DNA of 23,009 nucleotides from DATECU01 sp035286745 (GTDB lineage: Bacteria; Acidobacteriota; Vicinamibacteria; Fen-336), in the NCBI GenBank assembly GCA_035286745.1, contig DATECU010000302.1:1-23009 (forward strand), in the 5' to 3' direction. This document shows, in pieces, positions 21,736-23,009 of this stretch. The notes beneath the pieces are model-generated. The model had not been told where the DNA came from. It made no database searches and was given only the letters and a program-made list of their open reading frames with translations. Position numbers and translations under genes: made by a program. Positions within the stretch are counted from its first letter, which is position 1. Every line of letters starts with the position of its first letter.

Positions 21736-22554
21736 TCACGCCCGGGAGCGCCGCGCCGGGCGTTTGGCGTGGGCCAGCCGTGCCCTCTCCTCTTTGCGCT
21801 GGGCGTCGGCTTCCCGGCTCGCCCGAACCAGGTGGGACAGGTTTTCCTTCTCCCAGGCCAGGGCCTGCTTGTGCCAAGGGTAGCGGGCCTCGGCGGCGCG
21901 GAAGGCGCGGGAGTGATAGACCGTGCGGCCGGCGCGATCCGGCACGCCGCCCAAGTGATGGTGCAGCATCTCGTGGTAGACGACGCTCTCCAAGAAGTAG
22001 AGAGGCACCTCGCGCCGATCCAGGACCGGGTGGATGCGGATCAGGTCCAGGACCGGGTCGTAGCTCCCGAAGGTGAGTCCTCCCCGTCGGGCCCGGCCGC
22101 TGCCCCGCCCCCAGGTCAGCGGAACCTCGAGTCCACCTCCGAAGAAACGGTGGTTCAGGCTCTCGAACACGCGGGCCAGGTCGTAGCAGCTTCCCCGGGT
22201 GAGCAGCGGAGGCAGTCGCCGTTCCGTCTTGCGCACGCGGTGGAGGTTCTCGTTCATGAACCGTCGCACCTGGGCCTCGGCTCGTCCCGGCTTTCGGCGC
22301 AAACCCCGGGCCACCGCCGCTACCACCGCCAGCGGGGCGTGCAGGAACATGCGGTGCAGCCGGAGCTGCACCGCGCCCTCGCTGCGGCGGAACGACAGAA
22401 GCACCGAACGATTGTCGGTGAGGGCCAGCTGCACCGGCCTGGCCGCCTCCCGCGCGAGCGCCTGTTGGAGCCGCGGCCCGTCCCATAGCGGGGCATCGCC
22501 GAAGGGGAGGCTCAACTGCTCTTGCCGCGAACCAAGCGAGGGCGCCATGGGCAT
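21736..22554 (-). CDS. SprT-like zinc metalloprotease with a clamp-binding-like N-terminal peptide
   Basis: The 272-residue product has a SprT-like domain (about 118-230) with zinc motif HEMLH (194-198) and a third likely ligand His214 in YHSRAF, followed by a basic tail (about 250-272). This is the fold of eukaryotic SPRTN, which degrades DNA-protein crosslinks; bacterial members are poorly known. Residues 40-110 form an extra basic alpha/beta region. Near the N-terminus QLSLPF (13-18) matches the peptide that binds the DNA polymerase sliding clamp. ATG at 22554 is chosen because GGGAG lies 7 nt upstream; ATG at 22548 and TTG at 22596 are alternatives. It lies between the kinase and ABC genes on the same strand. 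Confidence 0.85.
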   Translation of the reverse strand: MPMAPSLGSRQEQLSLPFGDAPLWDGPRLQQALAREAARPVQLALTDNRSVLLSFRRSEGAVQLRLHRMFLHAPLAVVAAVARGLRRKPGRAEAQVRRFMNENLHRVRKTERRLPPLLTRGSCYDLARVFESLNHRFFGGGLEVPLTWGRGSGRARRGGLTFGSYDPVLDLIRIHPVLDRREVPLYFLESVVYHEMLHHHLGGVPDRAGRTVYHSRAFRAAEARYPWHKQALAWEKENLSHLVRASREADAQRKEERARLAHAKRPARRSRA

Positions 22555-22561
22555 TCCAGGG

Positions 22562-22566
22562 CTCCC
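22562..22566 (-). promoter_or_regulatory. Ribosome binding site deciding the SprT-like start
   Basis: GGGAG on the minus strand with a 7-nt spacer to ATG at 22554. Confidence 0.55.
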
Positions 22567-22632
22567 AGCATGGCCCAGCGCCCCGGGGGCCGTCAAGCCA
22601 CGGCCACCCTTTGCCGCCGCTCCGCAAGGGGC

Positions 22633-23009
22633 CTAGCTCGAGGAGGGCAACGGCACGTAGTACTGGGTGCCTCGGCTCATCTGACGAATCTGCTTGATCA
22701 GATCGTCCAGCTCCGAACTGTGCTTGACGAAATCGACCTCGGCGGTGTTCACCACCAGAAGCGGGGTCGCCGAGTAGTGAAAGAAGTAATGGTTATACGC
22801 ACGATTCACCTCGGCCAGGTACTCCTCGGACAGCCGCGCCTCTTCCGGCCGCCCGCGCTGGCGGATCCGCTTCATCAAGACCTCGGTGGGGGCCTGCAAG
22901 TAGACCACCAGGTCCGGCTTGGGCAGGGCCTCGGCCAGGAGCGAGTAGAGCTTCTCGAAGATCAGAAGCTCGGAATCCTCCAGGTTGAGGTAGGCGAACA
23001 GCCGGCACT
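22633..23009 (-). CDS. Deoxynucleoside kinase (partial, N-terminus beyond window)
   Basis: About 125 C-terminal residues are present; the gene starts past the window end. The frame runs from 23007 through RLFAYLNLEDSELL, PKPDLVVYLQAPTEVLMKRI and RQRGRPEE, then HYSATPLLVVNT. This is the P-loop deoxynucleoside kinase family (dGK/dAK-like), which phosphorylates deoxynucleosides for dNTP salvage. The LID region with RIRQRGRPEE gives the arginines that contact the phosphates. The Walker A and DRS-type motifs lie outside the window, so activity cannot be judged fully. The SprT-like gene follows about 80 nt downstream, possibly in one operon. Confidence 0.9.
   Translation of the reverse strand, partial: CRLFAYLNLEDSELLIFEKLYSLLAEALPKPDLVVYLQAPTEVLMKRIRQRGRPEEARLSEEYLAEVNRAYNHYFFHYSATPLLVVNTAEVDFVKHSSELDDLIKQIRQMSRGTQYYVPLPSSS

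Noticed and set aside
22607..22631. Hairpin between the kinase and SprT-like genes
   Set aside because: The 8-bp stem has an A-C mismatch in the minus-strand RNA and no U-tract, so terminator function is not supported.

Overview
The window is a high-GC bacterial chromosome segment. It is densely packed, with no gene-free stretch over about 140 bp apart from the rRNA end, where the 5S gene and spacers lie. I see no insertion sequence, phage gene, tRNA or CRISPR array. The organism is probably an Acidobacteriota member or a close relative. Reasons (inference) are the VWA protein, whose N- and C-terminal blocks look like the acidobacterial VWFA-domain family, the DUF4388 and GAF-GAF-SpoIIE signalling proteins, and the yebC-ruvC-ruvA-ruvB-queA order. 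The taxonomic call is not proven by sequence alone.

Layout. 1-605: 3' end of a 23S rRNA gene, a complete 5S rRNA and a textbook intrinsic terminator. 606-4713 (+): a fresh promoter, then yebC, ruvC, ruvA, ruvB and queA, tightly spaced or overlapping, giving translation quality control, Holliday-junction processing and queuosine tRNA modification. 4774-5337 (-): a divergent macro-domain-like protein. It shares a short intergenic region with 5459-7141 (+), an HNH endonuclease and a DUF4388/TPR protein.

7164-15470 (-): a long one-strand run. In transcription order it reads: GAF-GAF-PP2C phosphatase, PilZ protein, VWA protein, OmpA-like lipoprotein, ECF sigma factor, its zinc-finger anti-sigma factor, an APC amino-acid permease and a type I DAHP synthase (AroF). 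The first six look like a signalling and envelope group. The last two form a separate transport/aromatic biosynthesis unit with its own promoter.

15517-18166 (+): a FabZ-like protein that has lost its catalytic histidine, an RsuA/RluB-type pseudouridine synthase and a secreted M20 amidohydrolase, all closely linked. 18163-23009 (-): in transcription order a deoxynucleoside kinase (cut by the window end), a SprT-like metalloprotease with a beta-clamp-binding-like peptide at its N-terminus, and two ABC exporter half-transporters with complementary degenerate ATP sites that should form a heterodimer.

Best leads: the FabZ-like protein without the active-site His; the SprT-like protease carrying QLSLPF, which would parallel the PCNA-binding peptide of eukaryotic SPRTN; and the phosphatase/PilZ/VWA/OmpA/sigma/anti-sigma run.
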